From: Dyella_D sp052115385
GTDB lineage: Bacteria; Pseudomonadota; Gammaproteobacteria; Xanthomonadales; Rhodanobacteraceae
Assembly (NCBI RefSeq): GCF_052115385.1
Contig: NZ_JBFRGP010000002.1
Span: 186,001-250,000, forward strand
Direction of reading: 5' to 3'
DNA length: 64,000 nucleotides
Shown: positions 25,938-35,058 of the stretch, one piece after another
Layout of the letters: each line of letters starts with the position of its first letter
How positions within the stretch are numbered: the stretch's first letter is position 1
Translations under genes and position numbers: made by a program
Notes under the pieces: generated by a model
Database searches by the model: none
What the model was told of the DNA's origin: nothing
The model's input: the letters and a program-made list of their open reading frames with translations, nothing else

Positions 25938-26579
25938 CTACGCGATTGCGTCGGCCCGCCGGGCCAGCGTCCCGGAAACGAAACGCAAGGCCACGCCGGC
26001 CAGGCACAGCAGCACCGCGGTGACCTTCATGTGCGCGCTGAACAACGCCACCGCACCGAACAGTATCGCGACGAACAGGTCCCGCAGCAGCCAGCTCCAG
26101 GCCCGCGGCGCGGGCACGTCCGGCGCCAGCTTGCCGATAAAGGAGGCGTAGCCCCAGGAGGCGGCGAGGCACAGGTAGTTGGTCATCAGGGCCAGCGAGT
26201 AGACCAGCATGCCCTCGTTGGATTCGCTGCCGGCCGCGGTCAGCAGGACCCGGATCACCACCGGCATCAGCGACACCACGCTGAGCACCGCCAGGGTGAG
26301 CAGGGTCATCGGCGTGTCCACGTGGCGCAGATGGGTGAGCACGCGCCGGTGCTGCATCCACACGCCGCCGACGATGAAGAAGCTGAGGAAGTAGATCAGC
26401 AGCGGCGTGGCCCATTGCGCGAACAGGCCGTGCGCGCCGGCGGCTTCCTCGGGCTTCAATTCCACCGCCGACAGGGTGAGGGCGATGGCGAATACGCCGT
26501 CGGACAGCATCACCAGGCGGTCGAAATGACGCTGGTGCACGTGGTGCTCCCGCACGGGCAACTGATGATTGGCTTCCAC
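25938..26579 (-). CDS. TMEM175-family (DUF1211) membrane protein
   Basis: A 213-residue integral membrane protein with about six transmembrane segments. The first carries RLVMLSDGVFAIALTLSAVEL, matching the (F/L)SDGVFAIAxT pore-helix signature of TMEM175-type potassium channels. Bacterial members have six helices per subunit and form tetrameric potassium-selective channels. I chose the GTG at 26579 because GAAGG lies six bases upstream; a GTG at 26618 adds 13 residues but has no ribosome site. It is a single gene convergent with the flavoprotein, with no sign of operon partners. Confidence 0.85.
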   Translation of the reverse strand: MEANHQLPVREHHVHQRHFDRLVMLSDGVFAIALTLSAVELKPEEAAGAHGLFAQWATPLLIYFLSFFIVGGVWMQHRRVLTHLRHVDTPMTLLTLAVLSVVSLMPVVIRVLLTAAGSESNEGMLVYSLALMTNYLCLAASWGYASFIGKLAPDVPAPRAWSWLLRDLFVAILFGAVALFSAHMKVTAVLLCLAGVALRFVSGTLARRADAIA

Positions 26580-26798
26580 GTTGGACCTTCCCCCAAGGTT
26601 GATGCCGTAATGATGCACTAGTGGGTGGGGTGGTCGTAAGGTGTTGCGTCGCCAAATCCTTCGCCCTTGCGGGGAGAGGAAGGTGGCGGCAGCCGGATGA
26701 GGTGCCGGCGCTCGCGATAACGTTGCTACAGAGCGAGGCGAGGCTTTTGAGGCCGTAACGATCCTTGGCTCACCACTCCGCCCGGCCCCTCACCCCAA

Positions 26799-26821
26799 CC
26801 CTCTCCCCGGTGGGGAGAGGG
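26799..26821. repeat. Dispersed GC-rich hairpin (CCCTCTCCCC type)
   Basis: CCCTCTCCCC-ggt-GGGGAGAGGG makes a perfect 10-bp stem. The phrase CCCTCACCCCAACCCTCTCCCC around it is a common dispersed intergenic repeat in GC-rich proteobacteria, and the hairpin after the autotransporter (60038-60065) has the same core. Confidence 0.7.
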
Positions 26822-26905
26822 GGCTGGCAGCGAAGGGGCGAGTGTTTGACACGGGCAAGCACGCATCGTTGTGAAGAAAAAGTGCAGGCCATTCATCGAC
26901 ATCAT

Positions 26906-26917
26906 TCAGACGTCTAA
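26906..26917. promoter_or_regulatory. Candidate operator TCAGACGTCTAA
   Basis: A near-palindrome centred on GACGTC about 250 bp upstream of the Oar-like receptor. The same core with flanks, TTGGACGTCTAA, occurs at 45886-45897 upstream of the alpha-galactosidase gene. Short enough to be chance, but both lie in AT-richer intergenic DNA ahead of genes that could serve carbohydrate use. Confidence 0.3.
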
Positions 26918-27164
26918 ATGTCCGATCGCTTGCGCACGAAACGGTTGACAATCGCCTGACGCCAATGCAAGTTTGCCGCGAACCCGAACGGACCCGTTCC
27001 TTCGGGTTTTATAGGGGGCGGGATTTAGATCGATCCATGTAAGGGATTGCCGGCCGGTCTCGGGCTACAGGTGCATCGCTTCCTTCGCGCACTTGCTTGC
27101 CGTCGCGCCGTCACCCGGCGCGTTCATCTCGTCCATAGGCCCAAGCCAGCGATGGGGATGAAAG

Positions 27165-30100
27165 ATGATCGAAGCGACGCAGCGCCTGCCGTTCAAGCCC
27201 GCTTGGTCCAGGCATGCCCTGGTTCTTGCACTTGCCATCGGTTCGATGGCCTCCGGCGGGGCCTTCGCCCAGTCGACCACCGGAACGATCTTCGGCCAGG
27301 TCGCCGCCAGCGGCGGCGAAACGGTGCTGATCGAAAACGCCAATGGCTTCAAGCGCGAGGTGGGCGTGGATGCGCGCGGCCGCTATGTCGCCGCGCAGTT
27401 GCCGCTGGGCACGTACACGGTGTCGCTGCGCCGTGCTGGTCAGACGGTCGACTCGCGCAATCAGGTTGCGCTGCAGGTCGGCGCGGGCACCGACGTGTCC
27501 TTCATGGGTGGCGCAGCCGGTGGCAAGCAGGCCACCAACCTCGGTGCGGTTACCGTGGTCGGCAATGCGCTGCCGGCGATCGACGTCACCAGCGTCGACT
27601 CGCGCACCGTCATCACCGCCGAACAACTCGCCAGGCTGCCCCTGGTCCGCTCCGCCGAAGCGGCCGCGCTGCTGGCACCTGGCGTCAACCGCAACAGCGC
27701 CAACTTCACCACCGCCACCGGTAAGCCGCTGGTGAGCTTCGGTGGTTCGGCCGCAACCGAGAACGCGTATTACATCAACGGTTTCAACACCACCGATCCG
27801 CTCAACGGCCACGGCGGCATCACGCTGCCGTATGGTGCGATCGACCAGCAGGAAGTCTTTACCGGCGGCTATAGCGCGCAATACGGGCGCTCCGATGGCG
27901 GTGTGATCAACCAGGTGGGCAAGCGCGGCAGCAATGCCTGGCATGTCGGCGCCCAGGTGTTGTGGGAACCTGCCTCGACGCGCAGCGATTACACCGACCT
28001 TTACTACGCCAACGGCACGCCATCGTCGCCGGTGGCGGGGCGCCTGTACGACCCCAAGAGCGGCAACAAGGTCTGGACCACCACGGTCAGCGCCTACGCC
28101 GGCGGTCCGCTGGTCAAGGACAAGCTGTTCTTCTTCCTGGCCGGTGAGTTCGAGCGGCAGCAGGGCGCCAACGTCAACGCGGTCGACAACAGCAAGCCTT
28201 ACCAGACCTATCGCTACGACAGCCCGCGCTGGTACGGCAAGCTGGATTGGAATATCAGCGAAAACCATATCCTCGAACTGACCGGCGCCTCGGACAAGCG
28301 CAACGGCAGCGGTTCGGTCTACCGCTACGATTACAACGGGCGCCGCCAGGGCGCACTGATCAATGCCGACGACAACACCAAGGTCGGCGGCGATCTCCAC
28401 GTGGCCAAGTACACCGGCTATCTCACCGACAACCTCACGCTGAGCGCGATGTACGGCGAGATGAAGACCCGCGACTACGACGTGCCCGGCAGTTACAACG
28501 GCGACCTGACCTACGTCAGCGGCATCACCAACCAGAATCCGGCGCTCAATGGCGGCGCACCGCACGGCAACAACCAGACTGTTTCCACGCTCTACGATCC
28601 GGCCCGCGGCAACAAGAGCACCAATACGCGCCTGGATATCAGCTATCACCTGGGCGACCACATGCTCAGCGCCGGTATCGACAATCAGCGCTCGGAGGCG
28701 CTCAACCAGGGCAACCGCAATTCCGGACCGGGCTATACCTGGCAGTACGGCCATACCAATACGCCGAACCTGCCGCTGGTCTCGGGCCTGGGCGTATCGG
28801 CGCCGGCGAATTTCCCGAACGGGCAGGGCGGTTACTACGTACAGAAGAATGTCGCCAACAACGCGGTGAGCGTGCGCTCGATGCAGCGTGCGCAATACGT
28901 CGAGGACAAATGGCAGGTCAGCGATCGCTGGTTGCTTTCGCTGGGCCTGCGCAACGACCAGTTCACCGACTACAACCCCAGCGGCGCGGCCTTCATCACC
29001 CAGACCAAGCCGCAATGGGCGCCGCGGCTCGGTTTCAGCTGGGACGTCAACGGCGATTCCAGCTTCAAGGTGTATGGCAACGTGGGCCGCTACTACCTGA
29101 GCATGCCGCTCAATCCGGCCACCGGCGCGGCGGCCGGCTATGTGGGCACGCAGCAGTACTACACCTACGGCGGCATCGCCGCGGATGGCACGCCCACCGG
29201 GCTGACCGTGATGTCCAATCCGGTGTCGGCGAATAACTCCTTCGGCATTCCACCGGACCCGCGCACGGTGACCGCGCAGAACATCAAGGCGGAGAACCAG
29301 GACGAATTCATCCTCGGCTTCACCCGGACTGCCGGCTCCGCCTGGGTCTACGGCGCCAAGCTGACCCAGCGCGTCCTGCGCAATGCGATCGACGACTTCT
29401 GCGACATCAACCGGGTCCTGGACAAGGCGCAGGCGCTGGGCTACAGCATCGCCTCCAGCAACAGTTGTTATCTGATCAATCCCGGCCGTGCCAACACCTT
29501 CAACCTGGTCACCACCGACGGGCACCTGGTCGGTGTTCCCATGAGCAATGCGGAGCTGGGCTTCGACCGCCTGAAGCGCCGCTACTACAGCCTGGAAACC
29601 TTCCTCGAGCATCCGTTCGACGGCACCTGGTACGGCAAGCTCGACTACGTGTTTTCGCGCAGCTACGGCAATACCGAGGGCCAGGTGCGCTCGGACCTGC
29701 TGCAGGGCGGTGCCTCGGCCAGCGAGGACTGGGACAACTACGCCATCATGGAGCACACCAACGGGCCGCAGAACAACGACCACACCCACGTGCTGAAGCT
29801 CTACGGCTACTACCAGCTGACGCAGGAGTGGCAGGTCTCCGGCAATCTCAGCGTGCAGTCCGGCAATCCGCGCATCTGCCTGGGCTACTACGGGCCCGAC
29901 CACACCGACCCGGTCGGCTATGGCAATGCCTATCACTATTGCGACGGCAAGCCGTCGCCGCCGGGCAGCCACGGCCGCCTGCCCTGGTTGCACCAGCTCG
30001 ACCTGGGCGTGACTTATCGCCCGCTGTTCGCGGCCAAGCGGCTGGCCTTCAGCGCCAACGTGTTCAATGTCTTCAACGAGCAGCGCCCGACCTTCCTGCA

Positions 30101-30206
30101 GCCGAACTCCGAGCAGGCGCCGTATTCGCCGAATCCCTTGTTCGGCACGGCGCTGTATCGGGAAGACCCGCGTTATGTGCGCTTGAGCGTGAGTTACGAC
30201 TACTGA
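27165..30206 (+). CDS. Oar-like TonB-dependent receptor with N-terminal carboxypeptidase-regulatory domain
   Basis: A 1013-residue outer-membrane receptor. A signal peptide (to about residue 36, GGAFAQ) is followed by a carboxypeptidase-regulatory-like beta domain (residues about 40-115), a plug domain (about 125-250, with VSFGGSAATENAYYINGFNT and a GGVINQVGKRGSN segment), and a large barrel ending in aromatic YDY. This is the Oar type, abundant in Xanthomonadales and often specific for peptides or oligosaccharides rather than iron. The ATG at 27165 follows GGGGATGAAAG. A REP hairpin follows the stop, and a hybrid sensor kinase starts 178 bp further on, so uptake and sensing may be linked. 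Ligand unknown. Confidence 0.93.
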   Translation: MIEATQRLPFKPAWSRHALVLALAIGSMASGGAFAQSTTGTIFGQVAASGGETVLIENANGFKREVGVDARGRYVAAQLPLGTYTVSLRRAGQTVDSRNQVALQVGAGTDVSFMGGAAGGKQATNLGAVTVVGNALPAIDVTSVDSRTVITAEQLARLPLVRSAEAAALLAPGVNRNSANFTTATGKPLVSFGGSAATENAYYINGFNTTDPLNGHGGITLPYGAIDQQEVFTGGYSAQYGRSDGGVINQVGKRGSNAWHVGAQVLWEPASTRSDYTDLYYANGTPSSPVAGRLYDPKSGNKVWTTTVSAYAGGPLVKDKLFFFLAGEFERQQGANVNAVDNSKPYQTYRYDSPRWYGKLDWNISENHILELTGASDKRNGSGSVYRYDYNGRRQGALINADDNTKVGGDLHVAKYTGYLTDNLTLSAMYGEMKTRDYDVPGSYNGDLTYVSGITNQNPALNGGAPHGNNQTVSTLYDPARGNKSTNTRLDISYHLGDHMLSAGIDNQRSEALNQGNRNSGPGYTWQYGHTNTPNLPLVSGLGVSAPANFPNGQGGYYVQKNVANNAVSVRSMQRAQYVEDKWQVSDRWLLSLGLRNDQFTDYNPSGAAFITQTKPQWAPRLGFSWDVNGDSSFKVYGNVGRYYLSMPLNPATGAAAGYVGTQQYYTYGGIAADGTPTGLTVMSNPVSANNSFGIPPDPRTVTAQNIKAENQDEFILGFTRTAGSAWVYGAKLTQRVLRNAIDDFCDINRVLDKAQALGYSIASSNSCYLINPGRANTFNLVTTDGHLVGVPMSNAELGFDRLKRRYYSLETFLEHPFDGTWYGKLDYVFSRSYGNTEGQVRSDLLQGGASASEDWDNYAIMEHTNGPQNNDHTHVLKLYGYYQLTQEWQVSGNLSVQSGNPRICLGYYGPDHTDPVGYGNAYHYCDGKPSPPGSHGRLPWLHQLDLGVTYRPLFAAKRLAFSANVFNVFNEQRPTFLQPNSEQAPYSPNPLFGTALYREDPRYVRLSVSYDY

Positions 30207-30210
30207 CTTC

Positions 30211-30236
30211 GTCATCCCGGCCTGCGCCGGGATGAC
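30211..30236. repeat. REP hairpin after the Oar-like receptor (family GTCATCCCGGC)
   Basis: GTCATCCCGGC-ctgc-GCCGGGATGAC is a perfect 11-bp stem five bases after the receptor stop codon. It probably stabilises or ends the receptor message before the kinase gene. The same palindrome occurs twice in the inverted pair at 20992-21133. Confidence 0.85.
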
Positions 30237-30384
30237 GAGAGGGTGGCGCAGTCGGACTCCAGTGACTGACGGGGGCTGTCCCCGCGAGAACTAGCTCCTA
30301 TACTCCGCCGGCCACGGAGCAAGGGCTTGCGCTCCGGGCCGTCACTCCGTTGCACCTGTGCAGCACTCACCAAAGGCTACATCC

Positions 30385-33300
30385 GTGACTCTTACCAGGG
30401 GCGAGTCGCTGATTTCGCATCGACGTGCCTGCCGGCGCGCATGCCTGCTCGTGCTCGCCTTGTGCCTGTTGGCATGCCAACTCGTGGCGCATGCAGCGCA
30501 ACTCCCGCTCACCCTGTACGACCAGGGCAGCGGCCTGACCAGCCTCTCGGTGGTGCGCATCTACCAGGACCGCGAAGGCTTCGTGTGGGTCGGCACGGAG
30601 AAGGGTTTGTACCGCTTCGACGGCATGGCCTTCAGCCAGGTCGGCGCGGAGCAGGGCTTCCAGGTTTCCGAGGTGATCAGCTTCGACGAGGACGTGGGCG
30701 GACGCCTGTGGGTCGGCTCGCGCGCGGGCCTGCAGCTGCGCGAGAACGGCCGCTTCGGCTGGGTGCGTCCCGGCGGCAAGCCGCTGCTGGCCGATCGCGG
30801 CCAGACCATGGCGGCCGACGATGCCGGCGGCATGTGGCTGGTCAGCGGCAATCGTTTGTTGCTGCTCAGTCCCGACGGCGCGAACCACTGGAAAGTGAGC
30901 GTGCCTTTCAGCGAAGCGCAACGGCAGGCCTTTCCCGGACTGGACAAGGTCAGCGCGGTGTTTCATCGCAATGGCAGCACCTGGTTCGGTTGCGGTGCCG
31001 AGCTATGCAGCCTGCGCAACGGACAACTGCAGCGCTACGGCCCCGACGCCGGCGTGCCGGCCGACAAATGGCTGGGCTTCCTCGCCGCGCGCGATGGCAG
31101 CCTGTGGGTGCGCGGCATCCACGCGGTGCGCATGCTGGCACCTGGCAGCGAACGGTTCGCCGCGCGCGACATGCCCGGCAACAGCGCCGACGTAGCCGCT
31201 TCCAGTATCGATATCGCGCAAGACCACGAAGGCCGCGTGCTGACCCGCAGCTCGACCGGCCTGGCACGTTGGGATGGCCAGCGCTGGAGCTTGTTCGGCA
31301 GCGACGATGGCCTGCCGAAAGTCGGCGTGTCGGCGCTGATCGTCGATCAGGACGGCACGCTGTGGATCGGCACCTATGGCCGCGGCCTGCTGCACTGGAG
31401 CGGCCGCGATGCGGTGGAGAACTGGACGGCCGCGCAGGGGCTGAGCGGTTCGCTGATCTGGTCGATCGCCCGCGCGCCATCGGGCGCCGTATGGGTAGCC
31501 GACGACTGGGGCGGCAGCGTGATCGGTGCAGGGCAGGACCACGCCGAACCGTGGCCGCTCGCGGTGGCGCCGCCGCACCAGACGCGCACCGTGCTGTCCG
31601 CCGCGGACGGCTCGGTGTGGTACTTCCTGTTCGACGGCCGCGTGTTGCGCTATGCGCCGGACACCCGCAAGACCAGCGTGATCGCCACCTTGCCGTTCCT
31701 GGTGCGCGGCGCCTTCCTGGACAGCCACGGGCGCTTCTGGGCTTACACCCTCGGCGGCCTGTATTCGATCGATGGCGCCAGCGGCCGGATGGAGCGTGCG
31801 GCGCCGGAGCTGATTCCCAGCTCGATGTGCTCGGATCTGGCGGAGGACCGCGCGGGACGCTTGTGGGCCGCGTGCCGGGCGGGTTTGTTCCGCTACAGCA
31901 ACGGGCGCTGGGCGCACGTGCGGGTTGCGCCCGAAGAAGCACTGGGCGGCTACGAGAATGTGGCTGTCACGCCAGATGGCAAGTTGTGGCTCAGCTCATT
32001 GCAGCCGGGTTTATTGGGTGGCCCCGCCAGCGATGCGGACAGCGTGACGCTCACGCCGGTGGACGATCCGCTGCTGGCCGATTCGCGCGTCTACTTCCTG
32101 CGCGCCGATCGCCGTGGCCGTTTGTGGGTAGGCGGCAACAGCGGCGTGGACGTGCTGAACGCGCAGCGCTGGACGCGCCTCACCTCACGCGATGGCCTGC
32201 TGTGGGACGAAACCAATCACGGCGCCTTCCATGCCGACGAGGACGGTTCGGTATGGATCGGCACGCCGATCGGCCTGTCCCATCTGCTCAAGCCGGACGA
32301 ACTGCTGGCGCCGCGCGAGCTGCATCCGTGGTTCGTCTCGGCGTTCTACAACGGGCATGAACTGGCGGGCAAGCAGGCGGACGTCGACTTCGGCGTGGGT
32401 GGCGCCCTGGTGTTGCGCTTCGCCGTGCTTGGCAACAGTTCCGGCAGTCCGGTGCGCTTCCGCTACCGCCTGTCGGATATCGACAACGACTGGGTCGAGG
32501 CATCTGTGCGGGAGGTGCGTTACGCCGCATTGCCGCCAGGCACCTATCGTTTCGAACTGCAGGCGATCGACGAAAACCAGCGCCGTCTGTCCGCGCCGAT
32601 CAGCCTTGGCTTTACCTTGAATCCGCCGTGGTGGCGCAGCACGCCGGCTTTTGCCGGCGCCGTCCTGCTGTTGCTGGCGGCGATCGCGCTGGCCTGGCGC
32701 TGGCGCGTGCGCGTGCTGGTCAAGCATGCGCAACGCCTGGAGCAGGCGGTGGCGGTGCGCACCGAACAGTTGCAGAACGCCATGCGCGCACGCGGCATGC
32801 TGCTGGCGCGCATCAGCCACGACCTGCGCTCGCCGCTGGCCGGCATCATCGAGAGCGTGCGCCAGTGGCGCCAGGGCGCGCGGCGGCGCGATTACCCCGC
32901 GCTGATCGAAGGCAGCGCCCGGCAGCAGCTGGACCTGATCGACGAGCTGCTGGAGTTCTCGCGCGACGAACTCACCGAGCTGGAACTGGTCGAGGCGCCC
33001 GGTTATCTGCATGCCTTCCTGCACAGTGTGACCGAACAGGCGACGCTGCTGGCGGAACGGCGCGGCAACCGCTTCGTCACCCGTTACGAGCAAGACCTGC
33101 CGGCCCTGGTCAAGCTGGATTTCCGCCGGCTGCGCCAGGTGCTGGCCAACCTGATCGGCAATGCCGCCAAGTTCACTGACGACGGTTACATTCAATTGGC
33201 GATCACCGCCGCGCCATCCGTGCAGGGCAGGGTGCAATTGCAGGTCGTGGTGGAAGACAGCGGCATCGGCATCGAGCCGTCCGAGCGCGAGCGCCTCGCG

Positions 33301-33942
33301 CAGCCGTTCGCCCGCGGCGGCAATGCCACCCACTACGACGGTTATGGCCTGGGCCTGGCGATCGTCACGCAGATTTTGGGGCGGATGGGCAGCCGCTTGA
33401 ATATCGATGCCGCGCCGGGGGGCGGCAGCCGCTTCGGTTTCGTGCTGGACGTGGCTTTGGCCGAAGAGGGCGAGCTGGATCAGGCGCTGTCCACCGAGGG
33501 TGGCGAAGAGATCGATGGCGCGGGGCGGCGCATCCTGGTGGTGGACGATCATCCGCAGAGCCGCGACATGCTGTGCGATCTGCTGGATGGGTTTGGCTTC
33601 GAGAGCATGCCGGCGGGATCCGGCGAGGAAGCCTTGGCAGCGTTGCGCGAACAGCCGGTCGAGCTGGTGGTGACGGATCAGTTCATGCCGGGGATGGATG
33701 GGTGGGCCTTGCTACGGACTCTGCGGCGCGAGCATCCTGGCCTGCGGGTGCTGCTGTATTCGTCGTTGCCGCCGCGACAGAAGGACGATGGGCTGGCATT
33801 CGACGATGCACTGCTCAAGCCCGCGAGCGGAAAGCAACTGCTGGAGCGCATCGACCACCTGCTCGCAGCGCCTGGCGTAGGTTGGGGTGAGCGCAGCGAA
33901 CCCCAACAGATCCAGCCGGGCGAGATTCCGTCGGGGCTCTAA
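30385..33942 (+). CDS. Hybrid sensor histidine kinase/response regulator with periplasmic propeller
   Basis: An 1185-residue one-piece two-component sensor. Order: signal/anchor segment (about 18-38), a periplasmic two-component-propeller region of repeated GLxxxxVxxIxxDxxGxxWxGT blades (about 45-690), a Y_Y_Y domain (about 695-750), one membrane helix (754-778), HisKA with SHDLRSPLAGI (His812), HATPase with NLIGNAAKF, VEDSGIGI and GYGLGLAIV, and a receiver domain with LVVDD and phospho-acceptor Asp1098 (VVTDQFMPGMDG). The GTG at 30385 has AAAGG upstream; a GTG at 30358 lacks one. The last 21 or so codons are a REP palindrome read through in frame (VGWGERSEPQQ). The output may pass to the REC-AraC protein at 35059. 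Its stop overlaps the convergent LysR gene. Confidence 0.93.
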   Translation: MTLTRGESLISHRRACRRACLLVLALCLLACQLVAHAAQLPLTLYDQGSGLTSLSVVRIYQDREGFVWVGTEKGLYRFDGMAFSQVGAEQGFQVSEVISFDEDVGGRLWVGSRAGLQLRENGRFGWVRPGGKPLLADRGQTMAADDAGGMWLVSGNRLLLLSPDGANHWKVSVPFSEAQRQAFPGLDKVSAVFHRNGSTWFGCGAELCSLRNGQLQRYGPDAGVPADKWLGFLAARDGSLWVRGIHAVRMLAPGSERFAARDMPGNSADVAASSIDIAQDHEGRVLTRSSTGLARWDGQRWSLFGSDDGLPKVGVSALIVDQDGTLWIGTYGRGLLHWSGRDAVENWTAAQGLSGSLIWSIARAPSGAVWVADDWGGSVIGAGQDHAEPWPLAVAPPHQTRTVLSAADGSVWYFLFDGRVLRYAPDTRKTSVIATLPFLVRGAFLDSHGRFWAYTLGGLYSIDGASGRMERAAPELIPSSMCSDLAEDRAGRLWAACRAGLFRYSNGRWAHVRVAPEEALGGYENVAVTPDGKLWLSSLQPGLLGGPASDADSVTLTPVDDPLLADSRVYFLRADRRGRLWVGGNSGVDVLNAQRWTRLTSRDGLLWDETNHGAFHADEDGSVWIGTPIGLSHLLKPDELLAPRELHPWFVSAFYNGHELAGKQADVDFGVGGALVLRFAVLGNSSGSPVRFRYRLSDIDNDWVEASVREVRYAALPPGTYRFELQAIDENQRRLSAPISLGFTLNPPWWRSTPAFAGAVLLLLAAIALAWRWRVRVLVKHAQRLEQAVAVRTEQLQNAMRARGMLLARISHDLRSPLAGIIESVRQWRQGARRRDYPALIEGSARQQLDLIDELLEFSRDELTELELVEAPGYLHAFLHSVTEQATLLAERRGNRFVTRYEQDLPALVKLDFRRLRQVLANLIGNAAKFTDDGYIQLAITAAPSVQGRVQLQVVVEDSGIGIEPSERERLAQPFARGGNATHYDGYGLGLAIVTQILGRMGSRLNIDAAPGGGSRFGFVLDVALAEEGELDQALSTEGGEEIDGAGRRILVVDDHPQSRDMLCDLLDGFGFESMPAGSGEEALAALREQPVELVVTDQFMPGMDGWALLRTLRREHPGLRVLLYSSLPPRQKDDGLAFDDALLKPASGKQLLERIDHLLAAPGVGWGERSEPQQIQPGEIPSGL
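33877..33907. repeat. REP-type palindrome translated inside the kinase gene
   Basis: GTAGGTTGGGGTGAGCGCAG...CGAACCCCAAC, the same family as at 13058, 25857 and 47506. Here the reading frame is shifted relative to the copies that provide TAG stops, so it is translated as VGWGERSEPQ and adds a new C-terminus to the hybrid kinase. Confidence 0.9.
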
Positions 33943-34859
33943 TGCTCCCCCGTGGTGACTCCCGGCAACCTTGCCAACGCCAACTGCTTGCGCAGACTCT
34001 GCACCACCCCGCGCGTCGCCGCCGTCAGCGCCATCCCCGACAGGCTCAGCAGATGCACCGGCGTCGGCTCCGGCTCGAAATCCTCGAACACGCGCTGCAG
34101 GCGGTTCGCCCGCAGATCCTCCGCGCAGGCATACAGCGGCAACTGCGCCACCCCGGCGCCTTCGCGCGCCGCCACCAGCAGCGTGGACAAATGCCCCGCG
34201 CTCAGCGTCGCGGCCGGTTTGCGCACGCGCACGCCGCGCAGCGTCCAGTGGCGCGAGCCGCCGACCGCCGGATAACCCAGGCAGTGCCGGTCTTCCAATT
34301 GATCCGGGTGCATTGGCGAACCGAGCCGGCGGAACAGCCGCGGGCTGCCCACCGTCACCATCCGCACGTGACAAAGCTTGTGCGCGACGATGTCGCCGCG
34401 GTCCGGCATCTTGTCGTCCATATGCAGCGCCAGGTCCACGCGCTGGGCCAGCAAGGCTTCGATGCCGCCGTTCATGCTCAGCGAAAGATGCAGGCGCTCG
34501 TGCTGCGTCGACACCGCCACCAGCGCCTGCGACAGCAGGTCGCCGGCCAGGTCCGGCACGTCGATGCGCACGCGTCCGCCGGGATTGCCTGCGGCATCCT
34601 GCACCGCATGGATGGCTGCCTCCGCCGACTCGCACATCAGCAAGGCATGGCGATAGACCTCATTGCCCAGCGGGGTCACCGCGAAATGGCGTGCGTTGCG
34701 CAACAGCAACTGCGCGCCCAGGCGCTGCTCCAGCCCGACGATGCGGCGGCTGAGCAGCGAACGCGTCATGCCGGTCTGCCGCGCCGCGGCGGCGAATCCG
34801 CCGGCCTCGATCACGCAGGTCAGCAGGTAGAGGTCGTTGAGATTGTCGGTCAGCTGCAT
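33939..34859 (-). CDS. LysR-family transcriptional regulator
   Basis: A 306-residue LysR-type regulator. The N-terminal winged helix-turn-helix (residues about 5-62) reads DLYLLTCVIEAGGFAAAARQ then TGMTRSLLSRRIVGLEQRLG, and the effector-binding domain follows from about residue 90 to 295. The branch with VRIDVPDLAGDLL and ..RVDLALHM.. features resembles CrgA/AaeR-type regulators. It is convergent with the kinase (four-base overlap at stops) and divergent from the REC-AraC gene 199 bp away, which it might regulate. Effector unknown. Confidence 0.92.
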   Translation of the reverse strand: MQLTDNLNDLYLLTCVIEAGGFAAAARQTGMTRSLLSRRIVGLEQRLGAQLLLRNARHFAVTPLGNEVYRHALLMCESAEAAIHAVQDAAGNPGGRVRIDVPDLAGDLLSQALVAVSTQHERLHLSLSMNGGIEALLAQRVDLALHMDDKMPDRGDIVAHKLCHVRMVTVGSPRLFRRLGSPMHPDQLEDRHCLGYPAVGGSRHWTLRGVRVRKPAATLSAGHLSTLLVAAREGAGVAQLPLYACAEDLRANRLQRVFEDFEPEPTPVHLLSLSGMALTAATRGVVQSLRKQLALARLPGVTTGEH

Positions 34860-35058
34860 GGTGCGGGTACGGCAAGCCAGCGCCGGAGTGGCGACGGACG
34901 CAGCTTAGGCGGCTGCAAGCGGGGCAGGCTTTGCCTGGGCGGACCGCCGCTTTGCCCGGGCGTACGGTGCAACGAAAGCCGCTATATACTCGCCAGGCTC
35001 GTGCGGCTGGATGGCCACGGGCGGTTGGCAGCGGCCTCGGCCGCCGACAGGGGGAAAC

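Larger units (their letters stand above)
26580..27164. other. Intergenic region upstream of the Oar-like receptor
   Basis: This 585-bp stretch between divergent genes contains a CCCTCACCCCAACCCTCTCCCC-type dispersed hairpin (26799-26821), a GACGTC-centred palindrome (26906-26917), a TTGACA hexamer (26945-26950) with only a weak -10 match, and a hairpin AACCCGAA-12 nt-TTCGGGTT followed by TTATA (26981-27012) that could attenuate transcription into the receptor gene. No protein gene is supported. Confidence 0.6.

Noticed and set aside
27111..30215. A roughly 1030-codon minus-strand open frame antisense to the Oar-like receptor
   Set aside because: No domain, signal or plausible ribosome site; the plus-strand frame is a complete TonB-dependent receptor.
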